Shown here piece after piece: positions 10,142 to 22,300 of a DNA stretch of 64,000 nt. Below the pieces are notes generated by a model. That model saw only the letters and a program-made list of their open reading frames with translations. It searched no databases and was not told the DNA's origin. The number at the start of each line of letters is the position of its first letter. Within the stretch, counting starts at the first letter, position 1. This DNA comes from Cervus elaphus. Lineage: Eukaryota > Chordata > Mammalia > Artiodactyla > Cervidae. Position numbers and translations under genes: made by a program. Where the stretch lies: assembly GCF_910594005.1 (NCBI RefSeq), contig NC_057832.1, positions 100,265,152 through 100,329,151 of the forward strand, read 5' to 3'.

Positions 10142-12019
10142 TGTTCTAACGCACATCTCTGATTTCCCTTGAGCTTTCTAATAGCTTCTAATAGTCTTGT
10201 AAATGAATTCTTGCCTCTTCAACCACACCAGGGGGTGGGCAGACTACAGCCTGCAGGCCAAATCTAGTTCCACTTAGTTTTATACAAAAACTTTTGTATA
10301 AAACTTTTTCATAGTTTTAAATATAAGAAAGACTATTCAGTGAGAATACTTACTCTGTCTTCCTTCATGCCCTCCCCCACCCCTCCCCACCCTGCCAAAG
10401 ACTAAAGTGTTTACTACTTGGTCCTGCTGGCTCACAGATAGGGAAGGTGTCTGGTCACCTTTGCCTTTCTTCCACACAGTAGGGTCTTCACCCGCTCCTC
10501 CCAGGGCTGTGTAGGGGACTCCCCAGCTGTAGGGGTGGTCCCTAGCTGCAGCTACATTCCTGGCTGCAGATACCTTTCCTCCAAAGAGTAGGAAGTGGGT
10601 TCTTGGGTGGTGGCTGCCAACCCCCTGCCTCACTGGGGAGCAAGTTCTTGTCCTGTCATCTGGGACATCTCATCATCATTTGCTGGGTGGTCCTGGTGTG
10701 GCCAGACCCTCAGCCACAGTGTGGTGAGATCTGTGGACTGAGGGCCGGGGAATGTCACTGGGCAAACCCTCTCCCCTTCAGGGACTGAGTGGAGATGGAA
10801 TAGAGCTGGGGTCTCCCCATTAGGTGGCTGAACTGGTAAGGCAGAGGGAGGGTGTACTGCGATAGAGAGGAGACCAGCTGGGTGCCTAAGTGGAGGCAGC
10901 CATGTGGCAGAGGATGACCCAAGAGCCTGTCATCAACTTCTGGACGTAGGTTTGGGGATGGACACCAGTTCTGGGGGAGGGGAAGGCAAGACTCTGATAT
11001 CCAAGGATTATACTCAAGTATGGTACCATGTGAAGTCTCTGACTGTGTGTGATAAGAAAGGAGTCCAGTAACTAAAAGTGGGGAGCAGAACAGAGCAAAG
11101 ATTTAGGTTCTGAGCTTGTGGTTGCAGAGCTGGTAGACGCAGGCAAGGACAAAGGCCAAGAAAGAAGGGTTTGTTTTCCTAGGCTTTGGGCAGTTGGTAG
11201 AATGAGTGGATCAACATAATCAATCAATAAGTAGGTCCTGGGCAGTGCCTGGGCTGTATGCAGATGTCCTGGGGTCATACAGATGGATGACACAGCCCCA
11301 GCCCACAATGAGCTTGTTTCGTGTTAGACGAATTCTTGTGAAGAATTAAAATTTATATGGTGTGTAATGATAGAGGGAGGCATGAGGTGTGATTGAAGAT
11401 ACGATTGGTCAGCTACAGCTTCCCTTGCGGGGATGATCCCAGTGTGGGATTTTTCAATAATAAAGTTGATTTAGAAACTAGGCTAGAGCAGCCTTAACCC
11501 ACTGTATGGTGGGTCATTGTTTTCTTGGATTTTCAGTTCTCAATTTCCTTTGAAAGCACCTGTTTGGCATATTTCTGAAAGGTGGGATAAGCCTGTTTTG
11601 TGTTAATTAAATCACATTTTGAGTGTCCTGGGGGAGCTATGTTAAGCGACTGTAGTAAATCCTCTTGTTAGTCAAAGAATCCTTTTGTACTGTGAATAAT
11701 GATACTTGAGTTTTTCTGTTTTTTAAGATTACATTTGATGTATTTATTTCCATTAAGCACCCAGGGAGGAATTTTGGAAATTAAACATAATTTAGTTTGT
11801 AAATTTTATTTGGAAATGTTGGAGCACCTCATGTGATCTCTGGAGATCCTTAGGGAGGTCTCTAACCAGAAGTGGGAATTAATACTTTTAATGAAGAAAA
11901 GATCCGGGGCAAGAATCAGATTTCCTACAACCTCTTCACCCTGCCTTGGATAATTAACTCCTTCATACTCTGCCTAACTTAGCTCAAATTCCAGTCTCTC
12001 TTTTTTGTTTTGAGCTTAA
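10142..12019. other. Unassigned intergenic sequence, partly GC-richer
   Basis: Mostly non-repetitive by eye, with 10350-11330 richer in G and C than its surroundings. No exon-like frame with splice sites that I can tie to a known protein. Confidence 0.5.
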
Positions 12020-14690
12020 GTGTTTTTGTGTGTGGTAAAATATACATAACACAAAATTTACCACTTTAATCATTTTTAAGTTTATGGTTTAGTTGCATTT
12101 AGAACATTCACATGTTTACAACCATCGGCACCATCCATTTCCAGAACTTGTCATCTTCTCCAGCCGAAACTCTGAACCTGTTAGCCACTAACCCCTATGA
12201 CCCTTTACCCCACTGGCCCTCAGTAACCACCATTCTACTGTCTCTATGCATTTGACTATTCTAGGTATCAAATGCCACTTCTAAAACTTCATTTTTACTT
12301 AAATCAATTTTACAGCACATGGTTTAAAGAGTCAAGTAGTTCTACAAGACTTGTAAAAAGCAGCTGAGTCCTGCTCCCCATTCCTTCTTCCCATGTCTTG
12401 CTCTCCAGCAAAACCAAATTGAATTCTTTTAGCCTTGACATTCACATCCATAAACCTCGATGTGGTGTTTATATTGCTACTTCTTGCTTTTTTAAGTTTT
12501 AGGCATTTTCTATTGATTTCTCACTATGAAAAATAAGAATTTAGCTTTCCCATATCATAGTAAAAATGAAGTATATGTACAAGAGCCTGTGTAAAACTTT
12601 CATTGCCTGTTAAAATTAACTCTTTTACCCACCACTGAGCATTAACAAGAACAAACACAACTTAGAAGCCTCTTTGCACTCCCTTCCCTTCCCCCAGATG
12701 AAACCACAAATCCATGATGATAATTTCCTTCCTTTTGCTTGTAATATCAGCTGTGCACTTATTCCTGGACAATATATTGTTCTGTCTTACCTGTCTGAAC
12801 ATACACAATGGAAACATACAGTGCATGTTCCAATTTGGCGTCTTTCACTCAACATCGCTGTTTTGAGGTTTGTCTGCTGGATGCATGTAGCTGTAATTGG
12901 TTCATTTTCTCTCCTCTGTTGTATTACAGCTACGTCTCCATTTTAGAAATACAGTCTTGGATATAAATCTTGCTGCACAGGCACAAGAGTTTCTTCGGGG
13001 CGTATAGCTGGGTGTGGAATTGTTCGGGTGTAGGATATGCGGCTTTACTAGGTAACAACTCTGTTCTGAAGTGATTTCAGCACTTTAAAGCTGTACCAGG
13101 AGTGATGAGAGGTGCTCTTGCCCTCAACTCTTGGTATTGACTGACGTTTAACTCTTGACAATTTGGCTTGTATGATATGATAATTTCATTGTGGTTTTAA
13201 TTTTCTTTTCCCTGATTACTAAGTATAATTTTCATATGTTTATAGATCATTTGTGAGTCTTCTTTTGAGAAATCGATTTTTGTGTTCTTTGCCCATTAAA
13301 AAATGATTCACAGATGTTCTTTTTATATCATGGATATTGTTTTCCAGTTTTGTGTATTACCAAAAAATCCTCTCAGGTTGAGGCTTATTTTCTATTCTCT
13401 ATTGCAAAGTTCTTAAATATAATGTAGTTGATTTTACTCATTTTTTCCCTTTATGGGAAACTTTATAGTTTTGTTTTATATTTTTTTCCTTTCACTTCTT
13501 ATTTAGAAAAATTATTACCTATTCCAATGTCATAAAATATTGTTTATGTTGTCTTATGAGAGTGTTATAGTTTGTCTTTTACATTTAAGTATTTTAATCT
13601 ACCTGGAACTGATTTTTGTATGTGGTAGGATTGAGATTTAATGCCATTTTCCTCATATAGATCTATGGTTGTCTCAGCAACATTTACTGAGTAGTCTTTC
13701 TGTTCCACAATGACGTGCAGTGCCAAGTCTGCAGAAAAACAAAAGTTTCCAAATATGCTTGAGTTTGTTTCTGTTATGTTCTGTTTATCTGTGCCAATAC
13801 TATGCCATCTCAATTACTATAGTTTGGTTTTATTTTTAAATTTGTACTTACTTATTTATTTTTGGCTGCGCTGGGGCTCCAGTGCTGTGTGGGCCTTTTT
13901 CTAGTTGTGGTGAGCGGGGGCCACTCTCTAGTTGCGATGCTGTGGCTTCTCATTGCAGTGGCTTCTCGTTGCAGAGCACAGGCTCTTGGACACATGGGCT
14001 TCAGTAGTTGCAGTTCTCAGGCTCTAGAGCACAGGCTCATATAGTTTTATAATATGTACTAGTGTCTGATATAGAAAGTTCTCCTAATTAGTTCTCCAGG
14101 ATTGGCCTGACTCTTCTTACGGCCTTTATTTTTTCATATACATTTACATCAGCTTTTGAAGTTGTGTGGGCTGTTGGGTTTTTGATTGGAATTATATTGA
14201 ATCTCTAAATCTATTTGGGAAGAATGTAATTTTATGACATTGAATTTTCTTATCCTACGATAAAGTATATCTTCAGATTTATTTCAAATTTTAGCATTTT
14301 TCAGTAAAGCTTTATAATTATCTTCAGGAAGGATTGCACATTATTTGTTAGAATAATTCCTAAATATTTTTATATGTTAAAATTCTTGGGAAATTGAAAG
14401 TAGTAGTGACCCTCTTGTTTCTGATAGTGCCTTTTGCCTTGATGTTTATCTTATATTAATAAAGCTACAGATATTTTCTTTTAGTTAACATTTACCTGAC
14501 ATATCTTTCCCCCCCCACTTTTGACTTTTAGTTTCTTTAGTTCTTATGCTTTTAGCATAGCTCGTGTGAACATATATAGCTAGGTTAAAAAAATCTATTC
14601 TGATAATTTTTGTCTTGTACTAGAGAGTTAAAATCATTTACATTTAAACTGAAATATATATTTAGGTAAGTTTCTTCTTTTTATGCTCTC
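12020..14690 (-). mobile_element. Old L1 LINE sequence, composite
   Basis: Reads as L1 in reverse: 3' UTR-type sequence at 12030-12290 (ACAACCATCGGCACCATCCA) and more L1-like sequence to about 14690. A CHR SINE interrupts it near 13845-14040. Possibly more than one L1 subfamily. Confidence 0.6.
13845..14040 (-). repeat. CHR-type SINE within L1
   Basis: TTTTTGGCTGCGCTGGGGCT at the tail side, then repeated CTTCTCATTGCAGTGGCTTC motifs typical of the CHR body in reverse. The head side is truncated. Confidence 0.7.
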
Positions 14691-15103
14691 TTTGTCCTAC
14701 TTTTACCCCCTGCCTTCTTAACCTTCCTTTCTCATCTTTTGATTTATTTTTCCCCCTGTATTTTATTTCATCTTTACCCTTTCTACCTGTTTGGAAGTTA
14801 CTGCTTTAGCAAATTGAACATACATACTTAATTGACGTCTAGAAAATTATCACTATCTACCCTTTCTTCCAACAGTTCTAGGTTAAAACACTTAAACACT
14901 AATTCTGATTATCCACTTGGAAGTAACTTGCTTTATTGTGTAGGATTTAAAGTATTGATGTTAAGCAATCCAGAGAAAAGTATTTTCCTAGAATTCATAA
15001 CAATAAGTAAGCCTCTGCATGAGTCTGTGGTCTACATTTATGCTAACTATGTTGTCCAAAGTAACTCAAGCAAATAATTTAGAGTGATCTCACGTTGGTA
15101 GTG

Positions 15104-15126
15104 CCCCCCCCACCCCCGCCCGCCCC
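15104..15126 (-). other. G-quadruplex motif (minus strand), i-motif on plus
   Basis: Plus strand has C runs of 8, 5, 3 and 4 at 15104-15111, 15113-15117, 15119-15121 and 15123-15126, separated by single bases A, G and G. The minus strand is therefore a four-run G motif with one-base loops. Confidence 0.85.
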
Positions 15127-16520
15127 GGCAACTCATAAAAGTAAACACAAATCCTCTCTGGAGGAGATCAACTTCAATCTAGGCCTCAAAGGAATTCCAC
15201 AGATAAAGGTCCAAAGAAAATGATTGACTCACAGATAGATGGCACAAGAAAACAATGCACTTTGAATAAGAACCAGCAGAAATAATACGCAGTAGACATA
15301 GACCGGCAATCTTCAGATACTGCAGTTATCTGACACAGATTCTAAAATTACTAAGTCTTTTTTTTTTTTTTTTTTTTTAATTTATTTTATTTATTTATTT
15401 GGCTGTTCCCGGCCTTAGCTGCAGCATGTGGGATCAAGTTCCCTGACCAGGGATTGAACCCTGGCCCCCTGCATTGGGAGCACAGAGTCTTAGCCGCTAG
15501 ACCACCAGGGAAGTCCCATAAAATTACTAAGTCTTATAAGTTTAAAAAAACAAACAAGAGGTTCTAAAGTAGATAAGAATTTCAAGTCTTTTGGGCTCAA
15601 AAAGAATCAAATAGAACTTCCAAAAAATGAAAAAGGAATACCATATTGTGCTGACTATAAAATAAGATTGTAAGATGCAGCATAATTTTATGGGCCATCA
15701 AAAACACTGCCAATTATCATTCAAGATGCCACTGATTATAAGATGCTCCTGGATTGCAGGGGTGTTTAAATCTGAGAGAAAAGTTGTTTCAGAATTGATG
15801 AACTATATAAATTGAAAGTTAAAAATCTAGCAGATTGATTAAATTACAGATTAAGCTCAGCTGATGAGAGAATCAGTTAACTGGACTAAAGAAACAGTAT
15901 TAAATATAAGTAAATTATCCAGATTGTAGCCCAGAGAGACAATGAAATAGGAATATGATAGAAAGACTACATTTTAGAGGATAGAATGAGAGCACAAAAC
16001 ATATGCCTAATAAAATTCCAGAAGGTAATAAAGAGATTGGGTAAAAGCCAATGTTAAAAAGTATAATGACTGAAAAATTTATGAGAATAGTGGAAAGATA
16101 GCTATCCCCAGGTATAGGAATCCAATCTCAAGCAGGATAAACCAAAAGAAATTTGTACCTAGACACATTATTGTGTATCTAAAGAATACATGAAGATAAA
16201 ACTACAGAACATCAAAGACAAAGAGGTCTTGAAAGCAACCAAAGGTAAGATCATATACTAAAGAATAGTAAATAGACTAATTGATTACCTTTTAACTGCA
16301 AAAGTGGAAGTTAGAAGACTGTGGGATAATGTTTTCAGTGTGTTGCGAGAAAAACAATAATCAACCTAGAATTTATTCAAGAATTAAAGCAAAGAATTTT
16401 CAAACAAATAAAAAGAGAGCTTTTTTTTTTTCCACTAAAGGAAACATTCAAATATCAAGTGGGAGGAAAATGACCCTAGATACAAGGAATATTCTTCTAA
16501 GGAGGAAGATCAAGAACTCT
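15127..16520 (+). mobile_element. HAL1-like (L1 ORF1-only) LINE with SINE insertion
   Basis: Sense-oriented sequence resembling HAL1, with a degenerate ORF1-like segment (ORF-like run from 16329: ARG-rich, ending about 16715). It is interrupted by a CHR SINE at 15360-15518. Family assignment is from recalled similarity. Confidence 0.55.
15360..15518 (-). repeat. CHR-type SINE with 17-bp target duplication
   Basis: Long T run at the left, then GGCTGTTCCCGGCCTTAGCT, AGTTCCCTGACCAGGGATTG and ACCACCAGGGAAGTCCC. The direct repeat TAAAATTACTAAGTCTT lies at 15343-15359 and 15519-15535. Confidence 0.93.
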
Positions 16521-16739
16521 TTAGAGTTGAAAGATCTCTACTCTTCATGGGAAAAGTTTGCTTACCTTTCATGGGTCTTGCTTTTACATCTTTTGGCATT
16601 CTTACTTTCATGCCAACCCAGTGAGGCATTAAGAAAAGTTGTATTAAAAATATTTTATCTAGCATTTTACTTATTTCATTTGGGCAGGGTTGGTCAGGTA
16701 TATGGCAGGAGGTAAAAGTCCTTCTAACAACTTCTTTAG

Positions 16740-17165
16740 AGTAACTCTCCCTGCATCTTCAGTCTATATGGAATCTATGCTACCTGTCCTTCTGGCACAT
16801 TGTACCTTCCCCTTGTAACACATACATCAGCTATATTTTCACATTTATTTTTTTTTTTTTATTTTTTTTTAATTTTTTTATTAGTTGGAGGCTAATTACT
16901 TCACAACATTTCAGTGGGTTTTGTCATACATTGATATGAATCAGCCATAGATTTACACTTATTCCCCATCCCGATCCCCCCTCCCACCTCCCTCTTCACC
17001 CGACTCCTCTGGGTCTATTTTCACATTTATTTGTACGCTGTTCAATTGTCTACTTACCCCAATAGAAACCTAAGGGCCAGATCTGTATCACTCTATTTTA
17101 TTTCCACACCTTAGCAAGTGCTTGGCCCATAGTAGGTATTCAGTAAGCATCTATTGAGTAAATAG
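16740..17165 (+). mobile_element. L2 LINE 3' end, split by young L1
   Basis: Diverged L2-like sequence ends with CCCATAGTAGGTATTCAGTA and CTATTGAGTAAAT, the usual L2 3' end. It is interrupted by the L1 fragment at 16851-17015. Confidence 0.65.
16851..17015 (-). mobile_element. Young ruminant L1 (L1_BT-type) 3' end
   Basis: T-rich run, then TTAGTTGGAGGCTAATTACT, ATTGATATGAATCAGCCATA and TCCCGATCCCCCCTCCCACC, the reverse of the ruminant L1 3' UTR. Severely 5'-truncated. The 17-bp direct repeat TATTTTCACATTTATTT at 16834-16850 and 17016-17032 is perfect, so insertion is recent. Confidence 0.93.
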
Positions 17166-17172
17166 TGTCTAC

Positions 17173-17202
17173 TTAATTAGACATTGTCTAATGTCTAATT
17201 AA
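17173..17202. repeat. Perfect 13-bp inverted repeat, 4-bp loop
   Basis: TTAATTAGACATT at 17173-17185 and its exact reverse complement at 17190-17202 are separated by GTCT. Confidence 0.95.
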
Positions 17203-17344
17203 TGTCTACACATAAAAATTAATTAATGAGTAATTAATTTTGAGTGAGAAGCCAGTGTTAGGTATTAAACACAGCTGTGTGTGTCTGCTTCAGATCCAGC
17301 CATGGAGGCAGTACTTAGGGCTGGTGAATTCCCACAGAACTGTG

Positions 17345-17522
17345 CTGTCTTATAATATGGCACTCATTAGCCACATGTGGCCATTTAAATTATTTAAATC
17401 AACTAAAGCTAATTAAAAATTGGAATTCCTCAGTCATGCTAGCCACTGGTGGTTATCCTATTGGATACTGCAGACGTAGAACATTTCCATTATCACAGAA
17501 AGTTCTATTGCATGTGCTGCCG
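17345..17522. mobile_element. Old DNA-transposon-like remnant
   Basis: TAGCCACATGTGGCCATTTA and GCTAGCCACTGGTGGTTATC are typical of a common mammalian MER-type DNA transposon. I cannot name the family with certainty. Confidence 0.5.
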
Positions 17523-18567
17523 TAGAATTCTCAAGAATTCTTAACTGTGCCTCTGTCTCTCTTTTGCTCTTGCTCTCGATCTCTCTCTGTCTCTTTCCCC
17601 ACCCCTAAAGCAAGTGCAGGGGTTGTCTTATTATTAGTGACTTATAATGATGCTTTTGAACAAGAAGATGCTGGGTACTTTGGGTGACTAGTACCATCCC
17701 ACTGTTTTTCTTTTAAATTCCTGAGCTATTGTTTACTAGTATATTCTTTTATTCCAAATTTCTACTGACGCTGAATGTTACTTGAGTAGAAAGTCTAATT
17801 GCTTTCTTTTCTAGGTCCTTAAACTCTTTGCTAATGTTTCAGTCTGAGAGTTCTCAAAGCCAGGGTTCTAGGAGAGTTTGGCATGTCTGAACAGCTGAAC
17901 TGCGAGATAATGGAGTAGGTCCGGCGGGGTGTGGGAGCAGGGCATTCTCTCAATAAAAGAGCTCTCCTCTCTGCACACATGGCCGGTTAATTGGCCATTC
18001 TGGGAAAGCATGGATGGGGAGGGGGGCTTCTGAGAATCGCCGGTGACAGTTAAGTGGCCTTTTGTTGACGTCCTCTGCTGAACAACTTTGTTGGATTTAG
18101 TCTCTGCCTTTCCTCCACCTCCTGCGGATTTTCTGTTAGATTCATCATTTACCATTCAGGCATCATCTTTCACTTTCTCCTTCTAATATGATTGCTTTGT
18201 ATGCTGGACTCTGCTTTATTCATACTGTTCCCAGACCATAAAGGGGGCTGTGTGGGGCTTTAGCAGACTGAGAAATTGACTCTGCTCTCTGTTGAGAACT
18301 ATAATAATGACTGCAGTGACCTTCATGTCTAGCAGAAAATGCACTACCTATCCTGGCATAATGGTGACCACCTGAAGACAGCGAAAAGGGACCCTTCACT
18401 GAATTCCTTATAGAATAGATATTTCCTTTGTTCCTCACTCCATTCTCTTCTCTCCCCTTCTCTCCACTGCAGCTAGAGTCCTGACCTAAGATGCAGCTGT
18501 GACTAAGAGCTAATGCTTTGAGATAATAAGACCTTCTATTTTGCAGGCTTTGCCAAGCCAGTTCCCC
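17523..18567. other. Unassigned sequence with CT-rich tract
   Basis: A pyrimidine-rich tract (CTCTGTCTCTC-type) covers about 17555-17610. The rest shows no recognised gene or repeat. Confidence 0.5.
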
Positions 18568-18745
18568 CAAGTTGTCTCATCTAATACCCCCCAGAAAACC
18601 CTGTGAGGTAGGGAGGGGAGATATTATTAACCCTATTTGACTGATGAGTAAATTGAGACTTAGAGAGACTAGGTCAGTTGCCCCAGATCTTTTAGACAGG
18701 AAGTGAGTGCCCAGCTCTGTCTAAAGCCGGTGTTGTTTCCATGGC
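18568..18745 (-). repeat. MIR SINE
   Basis: Reverse MIR core: AACCCTATTTGACTGATGAG, AATTGAGACTTAGAGAGACT, and a TGAGTGCCCAGCTCTG tail. Confidence 0.8.
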
Positions 18746-19116
18746 ATCCACACCTTTATGTTCAAGGATCATATGTGTGAGTGGATGGGGAGGGAGAAGG
18801 AGCACAAAGAAGAGATTAGCAGGAGACTGGAAAGGAGCGATTTCCTTGGGCCTATGACTTCTCTCAGTCTTTCTCTGGAGATGGAGGATTCGATATTCAT
18901 GAGAGGCTGGCCCAGTAAACCTCTGGGAAGGAAAACAGCTAAAGGCCTTGACTTCCTCTTTCCCTACCCCTGCCCCCCCGCACCTTCCCAGGAGAGGACT
19001 CGCCTAGAAGTGGGGAGGGACGCCCCACCTCTGGAAGGCCTGACATGTGGGAGTCCCATGCAGGGTCTCCCCAGAGAGAGCCTAACGCATGTTCTCTGCT
19101 GGGCCTGCCGGCTTTT
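18746..19116. other. CPA5 5' flank
   Basis: Repeat-free by eye and GC-richer than upstream. It could hold promoter or leader-exon sequence for CPA5, but I see no TATA box or CpG island that settles this. Confidence 0.4.
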
Positions 19117-19192
19117 AGGTGCTCTGCTGTCCTGAGGCCTGGCCATGCCTGTGTGCAAGGAGAACCCCTGAAGTTCGCCTGGAGGAAGAAGC
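19117..19192 (+). other. CPA5: Possible CPA5 5' UTR with upstream splice acceptor
   Basis: A splice-acceptor-like CTTTTAG ends at 19118, 74 bp before the CPA5 start codon. If it is used, 19119-19192 is the 5' UTR part of the first coding exon and the promoter lies further upstream. There is no obvious TATA box just before the ATG, which fits a spliced leader. The sequence alone cannot confirm this. Confidence 0.3.
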
Positions 19193-19308
19193 ATGCAGAG
19201 TTCCCCTGGAGGAGGCGTGGTTCCCAGGTTGTCCCCTGTGGGCAGGCAGACACTCCTGGCCTGCAGCTTTATCCTTGCAGCAGCTTTGGGCCAGATGAAT
19301 TTCACAGG
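19193..19308 (+). CDS. CPA5: CPA5 coding exon 1: start codon and signal peptide
   Basis: Starts at ATG 19193 and ends before donor GTGAGT with two bases of a Gly codon. It encodes residues 1-38: a polar, Gly/Pro-rich stretch of about 20 residues, then a hydrophobic core (LLACSFILAAALG) and the sequence QMNFTG. This start fits the long N-terminus known for human CPA5. The internal Met35 follows the hydrophobic core, so starting there would lose the signal peptide. A longer open frame overlaps here in another register and does not join exon 2. Confidence 0.9.
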
Positions 19309-22300
19309 GTGAGTGGCTGCTCCTTAGTGGGAGAGAGGATTGGCGGGAGCCAGGTGACTTGGTGGCCCAGCAGGACCTGATCAGGGCAGAGGGATTCAGG
19401 ATTTCATTTCCCATCCTGAACCCACTTCTTACTCCTTCCCCTCCCAATTTCATGTGTGAGGGCAGGATGTGCAGCTGTCTTATTATTCCTCCCCAAATCT
19501 AGAGTTCTTAGTCTGGATGAATCCCAAGAATCCAAGAATCCCCTGAAACCATGTGTAAAATTTTGTGTGTATCTACTTTTCTCCAGTGTTCATAACTTTC
19601 CTCTGATTCTTTAAGAAGTCATAACCCCCCAAAGACTATATGTTCCTAGTGTGTGGGTGTGGTATTGTCCTCCTTTGAGTAAAATTAAGTGTGAATATTA
19701 CATATCAGGCCCTCTACAGACATGATTTATCAGCCTTCCAAAGGTCCCACAAAGTGAGCACTCCATAGTATTTCCATAGTGGAGAAGAGGAGATGCAAGC
19801 TTGGGGGGGGGGGTGGTTCATCATCCAGGGTATCAGAGCCGGTCAGGGAGGGAGCCATGGCCATCGCCGGCTCAGACCCCAGAAGTCACACTGCAGGCTG
19901 CACAGTTACCCTGGCTCCCACCCCCTCCAGGGGGATGGGAAGGGGCTCAGCTTCCACCTGTGAGGTAGGGTGAGATTCATCTCTTCCATGTCCTCCAGCT
20001 CTTGGGAGAAGGCAGGGGGGCACAAGGTTGGGGCAGACATGGCCTGGACCCTTGTACAAAGAGTACATGGGGCCGCCATCGGTACCTCAGCTCCCTTTAT
20101 CTATTCTTTTCTCTCCTTCATTCCTTTTTTTTCTTCCTCCCTTCTCTACCACCACATTCCTTATCCATCCTGTTTCCCCTGTCTTGGCATTGGGTTCATC
20201 AGCAGCACTGACAGGCTTTATTGAGTCCCCAGGTGGCCTATCTTTGGATCTGGAGAGACCCCGTGGCCTCAGACTTTGGAGCTTCCCAGAGCTACAGGTC
20301 CTTCTGCTCAGGGGTCCTCTCACCTTCCAGCTCTCCTGCCAGGTTCTCTTTTCCACTCTGCATCCTCCAGGCAGCACAGCCTTTCAGGAACCCCTCTGAG
20401 AAGCTCCCTCAGTCCCCTCTGTGTCTTTCCAGTGACCAGGTTCTTCGAATCCTGGCTAAAAATGAGAAGCAGCTTTCACTTCTCAGGGATCTGGAGGGCC
20501 TGAAGCCACAGAAGGTGAGGAATCCGCGGGTCTTGGGGCCAAGTCCTCTTCTCCCTCACAGCGGCCTGTACCCTCGGTTCCCTGTCCCATTCCCTCCACC
20601 CCAAACCTGGCCCTCTGGGTGTGCCTGCCGGAGATGACAGCGCTGGGGGAGAATCAAGTGTGGCTCCTCTTCAGGAGAGGCTGGGAACACTGGCCCAGAA
20701 GGTGGGACAGCCCTGCTTGGCTTTCCCCTCTGCCCTGTAAGGGAGGGCTGCTCTGAAAACGGCTGGAAGGTCCTAAAGCCACACGAGAGGTGCATGAGTC
20801 TCTGGGTGGGATAACATGCCGCACGCACGGGACACATCTGCTTCCCGCCTGAAATGGCTTAGCTTGGCAAACCTGTTTTATCTGGGCTCGTCCCTCAGCC
20901 TGAGCCCTGGTTTCTGAGAATGTGTGTCCTCCGCAAGTATTCCACTAGGCAAGACGTTTTCTTCAATACATAAGGGTTTGGCCTGAGGGCTGTTGAAACA
21001 ACCAGATATTTCTGGATGTGCCCCAAAGCCCACCATCTTATTTGTGTGAGTGCCCCTATCAACCAGGACTCAGCACACTTCACAATAATTCTCTCCCTTT
21101 CACAAACTGCAAATCGGACAGCACGGGGCTCCAGGTCGGGCCTCTCCCACCCCTTTAGAGCTCGGGGGCAGTGATGTCTCCCTCTTCTCCCCAGTGTTCT
21201 TGACCATGTGAATGTCCCAGATGATAAGCCATCTTACCTTTGGAAGGAAACTCCATGACCTGGGGGTTTTGTTTGTCTCTGTCTTTCTGCTCTGCCTTAG
21301 GGGTTTCATTTTGGAACCAGGGCCCTTTCAACCATGTAAGAGAAGATTATCGGTTCTCTGGGTGCCTGCAGGATGTGTGATACACGTGCCTATTGTTTTT
21401 TCTCCTTTGTGACCAAGGTGGACTTCTGGCGTGGCCCAGCCAGGCCCAGCCTCCCTGTGGACATGAGGGTTCCCTTCTCTGAATTGAAAGACGTCAAAGC
21501 TTACCTGGAGTCTCACGGCCTTGCTTACAACATCATGATAAAGGACATCCAGGTGAGGTCCTGCCCCAACACTGAGGCTGAGGGACTCACGTTCACCTCC
21601 CTTGCAGGTTTGGGCCCAACCTGGAGAAAAAACACCCAAGGCTAAAATGGATGTTTTCTTTCTGGAGTTCCATCTGCATTTTTGTGAACCTTCCAGGAAA
21701 GGAATGAAACCTCACACTAGTCAAAGAAAATTTAAATCTAAAAAAGATCTTTCTAAAAAATTTAAATGTAAGAAAAATCTAAGAAAGAGTTCATAATTCA
21801 CAGTGTGGTAATGTCAGGGTAGCTTGTGGAGCCCTCTTCAACGAAAAAAAAATTTTTTTTAAACTTTATACAGTTTTAAAGGTTGCTTTCCACTTTTAGT
21901 AACTACAAAACTTATTGGCTGTATGCCTTGTACACCACGTCGCAGGGCCTATCTTTCACTCTCACTCACACTGCTTCTCACTCCTCTGCCTCTGTCTTGT
22001 TCCCTTGCAGTCCACTAGCTAACCGCCAGTTTGTTCTCTAGATCTGTGAATCTGCTTCTCCTTTGTTATATTCACTAGTTTGTTGTGTTTTTAAGAGTTC
22101 TCTTATGGAGGCATCTGTAGTGCATGGCAAAGGAGAAGACAGGGAGAAGAGAGGCAGGAGGGAGCCGCTCAGGTCTCTCCTAGGCGCTGAGGGCGGGGAG
22201 GGCTCTTCTGGACGGCTCCCTCTGCTTTTCTGACTGCGCCTTCCTGTCCTGGTGTGTCTCACCCATTCGATAGCAGGGAATTCCTTCACTCCAGAGAAGC

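Noticed and set aside
16329..16715. Open frame of 128 codons
   Set aside because: Lies in HAL1/L1-like repeat sequence and continues into unrelated DNA.
19045..19380. Open frame of 111 codons overlapping CPA5 exon 1
   Set aside because: It is in a different register from the frame that joins exon 2 and matches CPA5; it has no signal peptide or splice logic.
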